Below are positions 15,838-23,577 of a stretch of DNA of 50,354 nt, one piece after another. Under the pieces are notes generated by a model, which had not been told where the DNA came from, made no database searches, and saw nothing but the letters and a program-made list of their open reading frames with translations. How positions within the stretch are numbered: the first letter of the stretch is position 1; the number at the start of each line of letters is the position of its first letter. Both the position numbers and the translations under genes were made by a program. The DNA comes from Sedimentisphaerales bacterium (GTDB lineage: Bacteria > Planctomycetota > Phycisphaerae > Sedimentisphaerales > Anaerobacaceae): contig JANQFY010000229.1 of assembly GCA_028277585.1 (NCBI GenBank), forward strand, positions 1-50,354, written 5' to 3'.

Positions 15838-18705
15838 ATGGACCTGAAACACAAGATCACCGATTATTGCCTGCAGCACTACAAGCTGGTCACCGCGATC
15901 ATGGTCGTCTCGACGCTCGCGCTCGGAGCGTTCATCCCCCTGATCCGGGTGGACACCGACCCGGAGAACATGCTGGCGGCCGACGAGCCGGTGCGCGTCT
16001 TCCACGACCAGACCAAAGAAGACTTCGTGCTCTACGACATCGTGGTTCTGGGCATCGTGAACAACGACGACCCGAACGGCGTCTTCAACGTCGCATCACT
16101 GCAGAAGATCTACGACCTGACGGAGTTCGCCCGGACCTGGCGCAGCGCCGACGATCCGAATGAGGGCGTGATCGAGGTCGACCTGATGGCGCCGTCGCTG
16201 GTGGACCATATCAGTCAGGGTGGGCCCGGCGTAGTGAAGTTCGAGTGGCTCATGCCCAAACCACCGACGACCGAGGCCGAGGCGCTGGAGATTCGCGACA
16301 AGGCGATGTCCAACCCCTTGCTATACGGCACGATCGTCTCCGAGAACGGCAAGGCCCTCTCGATCTACATGCCGCTGACCAGCAAGCACGTCAGTCACGA
16401 ACTGTACCGAGCGCTGAACGCCCAGGTCGCGGAACTCGAGGGCGATGAGGAATACCACATCACCGGCCTGCCCGTCGCCGAAGACACCTTTGGATATGAG
16501 ATGTTCGTGCAAATGGCGATCTCGGCGCCGCTGGCGATGGCGGTGATCTTCATCCTCATGCTGGCGTTCTTCCGCAAGCTCGTGCTGGTCATCTCGCCCA
16601 TGATCGTCGCCATGGTCGCGGTGATCGCAACGATGGGCGCCCTGATCGGGCTGGGCTATCCCGTCCACATCATGAGTTCGATGATCCCGATCTTCCTCAT
16701 GCCAATCGCGGTGGTCGACTCGGTGCACATCCTCTCAGAGTTCTTCGATCGCTACACGAAAGAAAAGGGCCGCAAAGAAGCGACACTGGAAGTCATGGAC
16801 AACCTCTTCATGCCCATGCTGTATACCTCGCTGACCTCGGCGGCCGGCTTTGCGTCGCTGGCGCTGACGCCGATCCCGCCGGTCCAGGTGTTCGGCCTGT
16901 TCGTGGCGATGGGCATCATGGTCGCCTGGCTCTGCACGATCACCTTCGTGCCGGCCTACATCATGCTGCTCAAGGAGAGTTCACTTCAAAACTTCGGGGC
17001 CGCGGCGGTTCACGAGGAGAAGCAGACCTGGCTGACGAAGCTGCTCCATGGCGGCGGCGCGTTCACCTACAACGCGGCCAAGCCGCTGCTGATCGGACTG
17101 GTGATCGTCACCGCCATCGCCATCTACGGCGTCACGCGGATCGTCATCAACGACAACCCGATCAAGTGGTTCGCCAGAAACCATCCGATCCGCCAGGCCG
17201 ACAAGGAACTCAACAAGCACTTCGGCGGCACCTACATGGCTTACCTCGTCCTTGAGGACGAGTCAGATCCCAATCTCACCGTCGACTACCGCGGCGAGGT
17301 GCGAATCCGCCTGAGTGAGACGATCACGGAACTGGCCGAGGAGTTGCCCACCGCCCGGACGTTGCTTCCCGAGATCGAGCAGCGCGTGATAGAGGGCGGC
17401 GTCGCCGAGATGAGCCGCGTCGAGTACCTCGATGAACTGGCTCAGTACGCCACCGACAAGGAAGCGGACGCCGAAGGCGAAAGCGCCGACGTCTGGTACG
17501 AACTGACTGACTTCTTCGAATTGGAGAAAGAGCGGCTCAAACGGTTCAAGCAGCCTGAGGTCCTGACGTACATGGCGAGCCTTCAGGAGCACCTGCAGGA
17601 GTCGGGCCTGGTGGGCAAGAGCAACTCGCTGGCCGACATCGTCGAGAAGGTCTACAAGGAACTGATGGGCGGACAGGTCCAGGACCCGCCTTTGCCTTCG
17701 TCCTCGCCGGCGGTCGCGCAGTGTCTGATCCAGTTCCAAAGCAGCCACACACCGGACGACCTCTGGCACTTCGTCACCCAGGACTACAGCAAGGCCAACC
17801 TCTGGCTCCAACTCAAGAGCGGCGACAACAAAGACATGGAGAAGGTTATCGCGGCCGTGGATCAGTACTTCGAGGACAATGAGCTCCCGGCACCGCTGGC
17901 CCACAGGTGGGCGGGGCTGACGTATATCAACACGGTCTGGCAAGAGAAGATGGTCTGGGGCATGCTCCAGTCGCTGATGGGCAGTTTCATCATCGTTTTC
18001 ATCATGATGGCGATCCTGTTCCGCTCACCCCTGTGGGGCATCGTCTGCATGGTCCCGCTGTCGATCACGATTGCGGTGATCTACGGCATCATCGGTCTTC
18101 TGGGCAAGGACTACGATATGCCGGTCGCGGTGCTCAGCGCCCTGACCCTGGGCATGGCGGTCGACTTCGCGATCCACTTCCTCGAACGGGCCCGCGCAAC
18201 GCACGCCGCGACCGGCTCCTGGAAGGCCAGCGCCCCGGTGATGTTCGGCGAACCGGCGCGGGCGATCACCCGCAACGTCCTGGTCATCGCGATCGGCTTT
18301 TTGCCCCTGCTGGCGGCGCCGCTGGTCCCGTACAAGACAGTGGGCATCTTCCTCTGTGCGATCATGGCGCTCTCGGGCATTGTGACGCTGCTAATCCTGC
18401 CCGCGATTCTGACAGTGCTGGAAACGCGGATGTTCAAGGCGGCCCAGGCGCCGAAATCGGTCGGTTGCAGTTGCATCTTCTGCCTGATCATCTCCGTCGC
18501 GGGGGTCGTCCTGGTGGGGCTGAACCTGCAACAGTACTGGCAACTGGGCTGGACAAAGTTCGCACTGATCAGCGCGATCGCCATCCCGGTCATGGCGCTG
18601 ATCTGCGGCGGTCTGTCACGACGTCAGGCGTGCAAGACGAGCCCTGCGGCCGCGCCGGAAAACAAACAATCGAACGAAGCAAAGGAGGACAATCATGACG
18701 GTTGA
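15838..18705 (+). CDS. RND-superfamily (MMPL) transporter
   Basis: A 955-residue inner-membrane transporter of the RND/MMPL type (HpnN/Patched-like), probably driven by protons. ATG 15838 opens a short cytoplasmic start and TM1 (about 17-38). The two halves each have a large periplasmic loop and a six-helix bundle: residues about 220-380 hold FLMPIAVVDSVHILSEFFDR and residues about 700-870 hold ALTLGMAVDFAIHFLERARA, the conserved charged TM4/TM10 region. After the last MMPL helices there is a cysteine cluster, C877-x-C879-x2-C882, at the edge of an extra pair of hydrophobic helices. There is no adjacent periplasmic adaptor of the MFP type; instead a LolA-like protein and an outer-membrane barrel follow, which suggests lipid or hydrophobic cargo. 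Confidence 0.85.
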   Translation: MDLKHKITDYCLQHYKLVTAIMVVSTLALGAFIPLIRVDTDPENMLAADEPVRVFHDQTKEDFVLYDIVVLGIVNNDDPNGVFNVASLQKIYDLTEFARTWRSADDPNEGVIEVDLMAPSLVDHISQGGPGVVKFEWLMPKPPTTEAEALEIRDKAMSNPLLYGTIVSENGKALSIYMPLTSKHVSHELYRALNAQVAELEGDEEYHITGLPVAEDTFGYEMFVQMAISAPLAMAVIFILMLAFFRKLVLVISPMIVAMVAVIATMGALIGLGYPVHIMSSMIPIFLMPIAVVDSVHILSEFFDRYTKEKGRKEATLEVMDNLFMPMLYTSLTSAAGFASLALTPIPPVQVFGLFVAMGIMVAWLCTITFVPAYIMLLKESSLQNFGAAAVHEEKQTWLTKLLHGGGAFTYNAAKPLLIGLVIVTAIAIYGVTRIVINDNPIKWFARNHPIRQADKELNKHFGGTYMAYLVLEDESDPNLTVDYRGEVRIRLSETITELAEELPTARTLLPEIEQRVIEGGVAEMSRVEYLDELAQYATDKEADAEGESADVWYELTDFFELEKERLKRFKQPEVLTYMASLQEHLQESGLVGKSNSLADIVEKVYKELMGGQVQDPPLPSSSPAVAQCLIQFQSSHTPDDLWHFVTQDYSKANLWLQLKSGDNKDMEKVIAAVDQYFEDNELPAPLAHRWAGLTYINTVWQEKMVWGMLQSLMGSFIIVFIMMAILFRSPLWGIVCMVPLSITIAVIYGIIGLLGKDYDMPVAVLSALTLGMAVDFAIHFLERARATHAATGSWKASAPVMFGEPARAITRNVLVIAIGFLPLLAAPLVPYKTVGIFLCAIMALSGIVTLLILPAILTVLETRMFKAAQAPKSVGCSCIFCLIISVAGVVLVGLNLQQYWQLGWTKFALISAIAIPVMALICGGLSRRQACKTSPAAAPENKQSNEAKEDNHDG

Positions 18706-18883
18706 AAGATTCCTTAGAGGGATAGCCGGGTTCTTTGTGATTGTCAGCGCCCTTCTGGGCCACTATCATTCACCCTACTGGCTGCTCTTTGCCGGCTTTG
18801 TGGGACTGAACCTGCTGCAATCGGCGTTCACCAACTGGTGCCCGATGATGACGTTCCTGAGAAAGCTGGGCGTTCAAGGCTAA
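18695..18883 (+). CDS. DUF2892 small membrane protein
   Basis: A 62-residue protein of the DUF2892 family (the membrane part of rhodaneses such as YgaP). Two hydrophobic helices (GIAGFFVIVSALLG and YWLLFAGFVGLNLLQSAF) are followed by the family signature NWCPMMTFLRKLG. A strong AAAGGAGG site precedes ATG 18695, and the gene overlaps the end of the transporter by 11 bases, so translation is probably coupled. In other bacteria ArsR-type thiol sensors of the BigR/YgaV kind sit beside DUF2892 proteins and deal with reactive sulfur; the pairing here hints at the same chemistry, but that is inference. Confidence 0.85.
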   Translation: MTVERFLRGIAGFFVIVSALLGHYHSPYWLLFAGFVGLNLLQSAFTNWCPMMTFLRKLGVQG

Positions 18884-18906
18884 CGCCGACGAAACGGAGG
18901 TGCACT

Positions 18907-19710
18907 ATGACACGCATACCGAATGTCACGCTATTGTCGCTAATCATCGCTTTGAGCGCCGTAGGTACAGCCCAGAGCGCCGATGTCCCCGACGTCCAGA
19001 CCATCGTCAACAAAGCCAATATCGTCGCCTACTATCAGGGCGACAACGGCAAAGCCAAGGTCAAGATGACCATCACCGACAAGCGGGGCCAGAAACGCAA
19101 CCGCGAGTTCACCATTCTGCGCCAGGACGTCGCTGACGGCGGTGACCAGAACTACTTCGTGTACTTCCAGCGTCCGTCCGACGTCCGCCGGATGACGTAC
19201 ATGGTCCACAAGCACGCCGCGATCGACAAGGACGACGACCGCTGGCTGTACATGCCCGCCCTGGACGTGGTCAACCGCATCGCGGGCGGGGACAAGCGGA
19301 CCAGCTTCGTCGGTTCCGATTTTCTCTATGAGGACGTCTCGGGGCGCAGTCTGGATGAGGACGAGCACGAACTGACCGAAGTCACCGACGCCGTGTTCAT
19401 CGTCAAGAACACGCCCAAGAAGCCCGGCAGCGTCGAGTTCAGCTATTACACCGTCGTGATCGACCGGAAGAACTTCGTGCCGATGAAGATGGAATTCTTC
19501 GACAAGACGGGCAAGCTCTACCGCACGATCGAGTCGACAGAAGTCAAAACGATCCAGGACTTCCCCACCGTTACGAAGTCGGTCGTCCAGGACCTGAAGA
19601 CGGGCAGTAAAACCGAGATGGAGTTCAGTGGCGTCAAGTACGACCTCAAGCTCAAGAACGTGTTCCAGGAGCGCTATCTGCGACGGCCGCCTCGGGAGGC
19701 GATGAGATGA
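18907..19710 (+). CDS. Outer-membrane lipoprotein-sorting (LolA-like) periplasmic protein
   Basis: A 267-residue exported protein. ATG 18907 follows GGAGGTG, and residues 1-24 form a signal peptide (LLSLIIALSAVGTAQS). The mature protein matches the 'outer membrane lipoprotein-sorting' LolA-like family: AKVKMTITDKRGQKRNREFT, the DRWLYMPALDVVNRI motif near residue 115, TSFVGSDFLYEDVSGR near 137, then FVPMKMEFFDKTG and the C-terminal strand pair. LolA-like folds bind acyl chains in a half-open barrel. Set between an RND transporter and an outer-membrane barrel, it is best read as the periplasmic shuttle for their cargo. Its stop overlaps the next start (ATGA). Confidence 0.83.
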   Translation: MTRIPNVTLLSLIIALSAVGTAQSADVPDVQTIVNKANIVAYYQGDNGKAKVKMTITDKRGQKRNREFTILRQDVADGGDQNYFVYFQRPSDVRRMTYMVHKHAAIDKDDDRWLYMPALDVVNRIAGGDKRTSFVGSDFLYEDVSGRSLDEDEHELTEVTDAVFIVKNTPKKPGSVEFSYYTVVIDRKNFVPMKMEFFDKTGKLYRTIESTEVKTIQDFPTVTKSVVQDLKTGSKTEMEFSGVKYDLKLKNVFQERYLRRPPREAMR

Positions 19711-21005
19711 TCCGATCACGCCGCGTGATGACCGCCATGCTGTTGTTGGCGATGCCTTTTTCCGCCGTCGCCATGGGGCAGGACGAGGAACCTCAGGAGG
19801 ACCACGTCCAGGCGTTCTTCGACAAGCTCGAAACCGAGTACCACGGCTTTTACGAAGTGCGTTCAGGCTATCGGCTCCAGAACGACCCGCAAGAGAAGGA
19901 CATGTCGATCATGGAGGCGCGGTACCAGTTCGACCTGTTCTCTATGCGCGACTGGGGGGATGTGAAGATCAAGGGTGACGTCTACGGCGACGGGGTCGAG
20001 GAGAAAGGCGTTTTCGACCTGCGCGAGGCGAATATCTTCGCGCGCCCGACCGACACGGTGGACGTCAAGCTGGGCCGCCAGGTCCTGACCTGGGGCACGG
20101 GCGATCTGATCTTCATCAACGACCTGTTCCCGAAGGATTGGCAATCCTTCTTCATCGGGCGCGACGTCGAATACCTCAAGGCGCCCTCCGACGCGGCCAA
20201 GATCAGCCTGTTCATGGACTGGGCCAACCTCGACATTGCGTACACGCCCGAATTCGACTCCGACCGCTTCATCAGCGGGGAGCGCATCTCCTATTGGAAC
20301 CCCGCCCTGGGCGGCCCGGCCGGCAAGGACAATACGCTCAGCACCGAGCGACGCCGCGAATTCTTCGAGGAGGACGAACTGGCCCTGCGCCTGTATCGCA
20401 ATATCAAGAGCTATGAACTGGCGGTCTATGGCTATTGGGGGTACTGGAAGAGCCCGGGCGGATTCAATCAGACCATGTCTGCGGCGGTCTTCCCCGAGCT
20501 GTACGTCTACGGCGCGAGCCTGCGCGGCAATGTGGGCAAGGGGATCGGCAACGTCGAGCTGGGCTACTACGATTCGGCCGACGATCGCGACGGGGACGAC
20601 GCGCGAATCAACAACTCCGAGATGCGCTATCTGATCGGCTACACACAGGAGATCGGGCGCGACTTCAACGCCGGGGTCCAGTACTACGTCGAGCAGATGC
20701 TCGATTATAATGACTACGAGGACAACCAGCCGGGCGGCATGCCAAAACGCGACGAGTTCCGCCACCTGACGACGCTGCGCCTGACGAAGCTACTGATGAA
20801 CCAGAACCTCAACCTCTCGCTGTTCACCTACTATTCACCGTCCGACGAAGACGTCTACCTGCGCCCAATCGCCAACTACAAGGCCAGTGACAACCTCTCC
20901 GTCGAAGTCGGCGCCAACATCTTTTGCGGCGACGAGCCCTACACCTTCTTCGGCCAGTTCGAAGACAACACCAACGCCTACCTCGCCGTCCGCTACAGCT
21001 TCTGA
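19707..21005 (+). CDS. Outer-membrane beta-barrel protein of the operon
   Basis: A 432-residue exported barrel, similar in style to DUF1302/alginate-export-like porins. ATG 19707 overlaps the previous stop by four bases. A signal peptide covers residues 1-24 (MLLLAMPFSAVAMG). Alternating amphipathic strands run through the whole mature part, with porin-like phrases (VDVKLGRQVLTWGTGDLIF, NLDIAYTPEFDSDRFIS, LAVYGYWGYW, VELGYYDS) and a C-terminal strand ending in aromatic YSF, the usual outer-membrane assembly signal. As the last gene of the ArsR-RND-DUF2892-LolA operon it supplies the outer-membrane end of the route. No obvious terminator was found in the 24 bases before the convergent gene. 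Confidence 0.78.
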   Translation: MIRSRRVMTAMLLLAMPFSAVAMGQDEEPQEDHVQAFFDKLETEYHGFYEVRSGYRLQNDPQEKDMSIMEARYQFDLFSMRDWGDVKIKGDVYGDGVEEKGVFDLREANIFARPTDTVDVKLGRQVLTWGTGDLIFINDLFPKDWQSFFIGRDVEYLKAPSDAAKISLFMDWANLDIAYTPEFDSDRFISGERISYWNPALGGPAGKDNTLSTERRREFFEEDELALRLYRNIKSYELAVYGYWGYWKSPGGFNQTMSAAVFPELYVYGASLRGNVGKGIGNVELGYYDSADDRDGDDARINNSEMRYLIGYTQEIGRDFNAGVQYYVEQMLDYNDYEDNQPGGMPKRDEFRHLTTLRLTKLLMNQNLNLSLFTYYSPSDEDVYLRPIANYKASDNLSVEVGANIFCGDEPYTFFGQFEDNTNAYLAVRYSF

Positions 21006-21029
21006 GCTTGTCCAGTACACACCGACCGG

Positions 21030-21893
21030 TCAGGCTAGTGGCTTCTCTTGGTCGAGGCAGGCGAGTTGGTCGTGGGTCTGCTGGACGGCTTCGATCTCGG
21101 TGTTGCTGGCTGGGCTGCCGTACGTCTCTACGAGTTCGCAGACTTTGTAGGACTCGATGGCTTGGGCGTAGCGATCTTCCCAATCGCGGTACAGCCGTTC
21201 GGCGCGTTCATCGGGCCAGGGGTATTGGTTGGGCGGGACGTCCGCATCACAGCGCCATGGCTTCGGGGTCAGGCGCGCGCGAAAGCACTCCTGTTTGTTA
21301 GTCAGCGTGCGATACAGCGGATCGCTGTCCAACTCGTCCAGGATGCGAGAGACCTGCTCGGAACTCGGATCGTACAAGCCGTCGACGAAGAGCAGGCGCA
21401 GGCCGGCGAACGTGCGATAGACACGAAAGGAATGGTTCGGATTACGCTGTGACCAATCGCGAACCGCCTCCAGGGTCCTCTTGCGAATGTTGGACCGGCG
21501 ACTTCGCCTTCGACTCCCAAGCAGGACCAGAAGAATCGCGTCCCACAACCCATAGGGTTTGATACGGGTGAAGTCAATATCAACGAAGAGCACCGAAGCC
21601 GTGTTGAGCACGAGCGCACCGTAGCGGTTGCGTGTAATGACGGCGAGATCCTTGTCCCCTTGCCGCATCGAATCGACGATCTCTTCGCGCAGAGGGCGAT
21701 CGGAGTACTCGTATGAACTGGGCTGCCTGCCATTGATGAGACAGTCGAAGACCCTCCGGGCCCGCGCGCGAGCATCGTCCTTGGCGCCGGCCAGGCCATC
21801 AAAGGACCATCCCCAGGCGGTACAGGTCAGTTCCTCTCCCTCCAAGTCCCTTCCGGTGTAGGAAGCCTTCGTCCAATGTCTCGGGATTCTCAT
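21030..21893 (-). CDS. Conserved-looking protein of unknown function
   Basis: A 287-residue soluble protein I cannot name. ATG 21893 is chosen because GAGGTGAT lies directly upstream and the sequence MRIPRHWTKASY then looks like a true N-terminus; the open frame continues upstream to 22097 without a ribosome site. Central features are SVLFVDIDF (a hydrophobic strand ending in D-x-D at about residues 102-104), a basic segment (RRRSRRSNIRKR), FRVYRTFAGLRLLFVDG and CFRARLTPKPWRC with two Cys. The D-x-D strand followed by a GLR strand faintly recalls the metal site of archaeo-eukaryotic primase-like folds, but the expected His is Arg. There is no signal peptide. It is divergent from the Gfo/Idh gene. 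Confidence 0.6.
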   Translation of the reverse strand: MRIPRHWTKASYTGRDLEGEELTCTAWGWSFDGLAGAKDDARARARRVFDCLINGRQPSSYEYSDRPLREEIVDSMRQGDKDLAVITRNRYGALVLNTASVLFVDIDFTRIKPYGLWDAILLVLLGSRRRSRRSNIRKRTLEAVRDWSQRNPNHSFRVYRTFAGLRLLFVDGLYDPSSEQVSRILDELDSDPLYRTLTNKQECFRARLTPKPWRCDADVPPNQYPWPDERAERLYRDWEDRYAQAIESYKVCELVETYGSPASNTEIEAVQQTHDQLACLDQEKPLA

Positions 21894-22203
21894 AGCATCA
21901 CCTCGGCAATACGATCCATAGAAAGAGCACACTCGGGAACCACCCTCGACCCACATCGGTACATTCCTGATTCCAGTTGACTGTCGGGCGACCCAGTGGG
22001 GATTCGGAGCCGAATCCCCCACGTGAATCCCCCTTTCGAGTGATGACACGCCGCCAAACGGAGGCGTCAGCTCATCTTTTCGGACGCGTCCCAGCAATGG
22101 TTGCCCTGGCTTTTGGTTTGACCCTCGGGGGTCCAGTGGCGTAGACTGGTTTAATTATGGCATTCGTAACAACGGCCCGTTCCGAAGCAAAAGGAGGATA
22201 GAG
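21894..22203. other. 310-base divergent intergenic region
   Basis: Contains a near-perfect inverted repeat at 21999-22020 (GGGGATTCGG-AG-CCGAATCCCC), closely followed by a further GAATCCCCC copy (22030-22038), and a candidate promoter for the gene to the right. No gene is supported in it. Confidence 0.4.
22118..22147 (+). promoter_or_regulatory. Candidate promoter of the exported sugar-catabolism operon
   Basis: TTGACC (22118-22123), an 18-base spacer and TAGACT (22142-22147). Transcription would start near 22155, giving a leader of about 50 bases that includes the strong AAAGGAGGA ribosome site before ATG 22204. Confidence 0.4.
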
Positions 22204-23541
22204 ATGTCCGAGCATTCGAAGACTTCACGTCGTGGTTTCATCAAGCAGGCAACGGGTCTGACGTTGGGTGCGCTGGGCTTCCCCTATATCGTGCGTCCGG
22301 CGGCCCTGGGCAAAGCGGGTAACATCGCGGCCAGCGAGCGGATCACGGTCGGCTGCGTCGGGGTCGGACCACAAGGTACCGGCGTGATGCGGAACTTCCT
22401 GGGCCAGAAGGATTGCCGGGTCGTGGGCATCTGCGACCTCAAGAAGCCCCGCCGCGAGCAGGTCTCAGCCCTGGTCAACAAGCACTATGGGGACAGCGAC
22501 TGTGCAGTCTACACAGACTATCGCGAGATCATCGCCCGCGACGACATCGACGTCATCCTGGCGGCGCCGACCGACCACTGGCACGTCTTGGTCGCCCTGG
22601 AGGCCGCCCGGGCGGGCAAGGACATCTACCTCGAGAAACCGATGGGCCTGAGCCTGGCCGAGGACCAGGCGCTGCGCGAGGCCTGTCATCAGTACGGCAC
22701 GATCTTCCAGTTCGGGACCCAGCAGCGCTCGAATCGCAACTTCCGCTTCGCCTGCGAGCTGGCGCTCAACGAGCGGATCGGTAAATTGCACACGATCAAC
22801 GTCTGGTCGCCGGGCAGTGCGTCGGGCGGATCGCGCGAAGCGGCGCCCGTGCCTGACTGGGTGGACTACGAGATGTGGCTCGGCCCGGCCCCGTATCATC
22901 CTTACACGCCAAACCGCGTCTCGAACCGCTGGTGGTGGTTCGTCTCCGATTACGCACTGGGCTTCATCGCCGGCTGGGGCGTCCACCCGCTCGACATCGC
23001 CCTCTGGGGTGGGGGCGAGAAGGTCGCCTGCCCGGTCGAGCTGGAAGGCAAAGGCGTCTGGCCCGATCCGAACGGGGTCTGTGACACCGCGATGAACTGG
23101 AACATCGTCTGCAGATACGACAGCGGCATAACGATGAACTACACGGGCAATCCCTACCCCGAGAAGTGGAAGAAGCGCTATGGGCGCACCACCGGTCACG
23201 GCACCGCCTTCGAAGGCTCCGAGGGCTGGGTCCATGTGGACCGGGCCGGGATCAACGCCCATCCGAAAGAACTGCTCGACATCGAGTGGGGCCCGAACGA
23301 CACACGGCTGATCGAATCCAACAACCACGTGCGCAATCTGCTCGACTGTGTCAAGACGCGCAAGGACACGATCTGTCCGATCGATGTCGCGGTCGAAGCC
23401 GATATCATTTGTCACATCAGTGACATCGCGATCCGTCAGGAAGAAAAACTGCGCTGGGACCCGGCGCAGGAACAATTCGTCAACAACGACGCGGCGAACC
23501 GCCGTCTCGTGCGGGCCATGCGGAGTCCATGGCGCCTGTAG
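22204..23541 (+). CDS. Tat-exported Gfo/Idh/MocA-family oxidoreductase
   Basis: A 445-residue NAD(P)-dependent oxidoreductase-family protein. A twin-arginine signal is clear (TSRRGFIKQATGLTLGALGF, residues 8-27), so it is exported folded, probably with bound cofactor. The Rossmann motif is ITVGCVGVGPQGTGV near residue 47, and the family E-K-P motif is in YLEKPMGLSLAED near residue 147. The C-terminal half has the usual open sheet, with WWWFVSDYALGFIAGWGVHPLDI carrying the late Asp/His region. Members of this family oxidise sugars, often at C3 of glycosides. It is followed 36 bases later by a DUF1080-ThuA fusion, so it likely produces or handles keto-sugars for that enzyme. Confidence 0.87.
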   Translation: MSEHSKTSRRGFIKQATGLTLGALGFPYIVRPAALGKAGNIAASERITVGCVGVGPQGTGVMRNFLGQKDCRVVGICDLKKPRREQVSALVNKHYGDSDCAVYTDYREIIARDDIDVILAAPTDHWHVLVALEAARAGKDIYLEKPMGLSLAEDQALREACHQYGTIFQFGTQQRSNRNFRFACELALNERIGKLHTINVWSPGSASGGSREAAPVPDWVDYEMWLGPAPYHPYTPNRVSNRWWWFVSDYALGFIAGWGVHPLDIALWGGGEKVACPVELEGKGVWPDPNGVCDTAMNWNIVCRYDSGITMNYTGNPYPEKWKKRYGRTTGHGTAFEGSEGWVHVDRAGINAHPKELLDIEWGPNDTRLIESNNHVRNLLDCVKTRKDTICPIDVAVEADIICHISDIAIRQEEKLRWDPAQEQFVNNDAANRRLVRAMRSPWRL

Positions 23542-23577
23542 GTCCTTATCAACACGATCATTAAGGAGGCAACCGAC

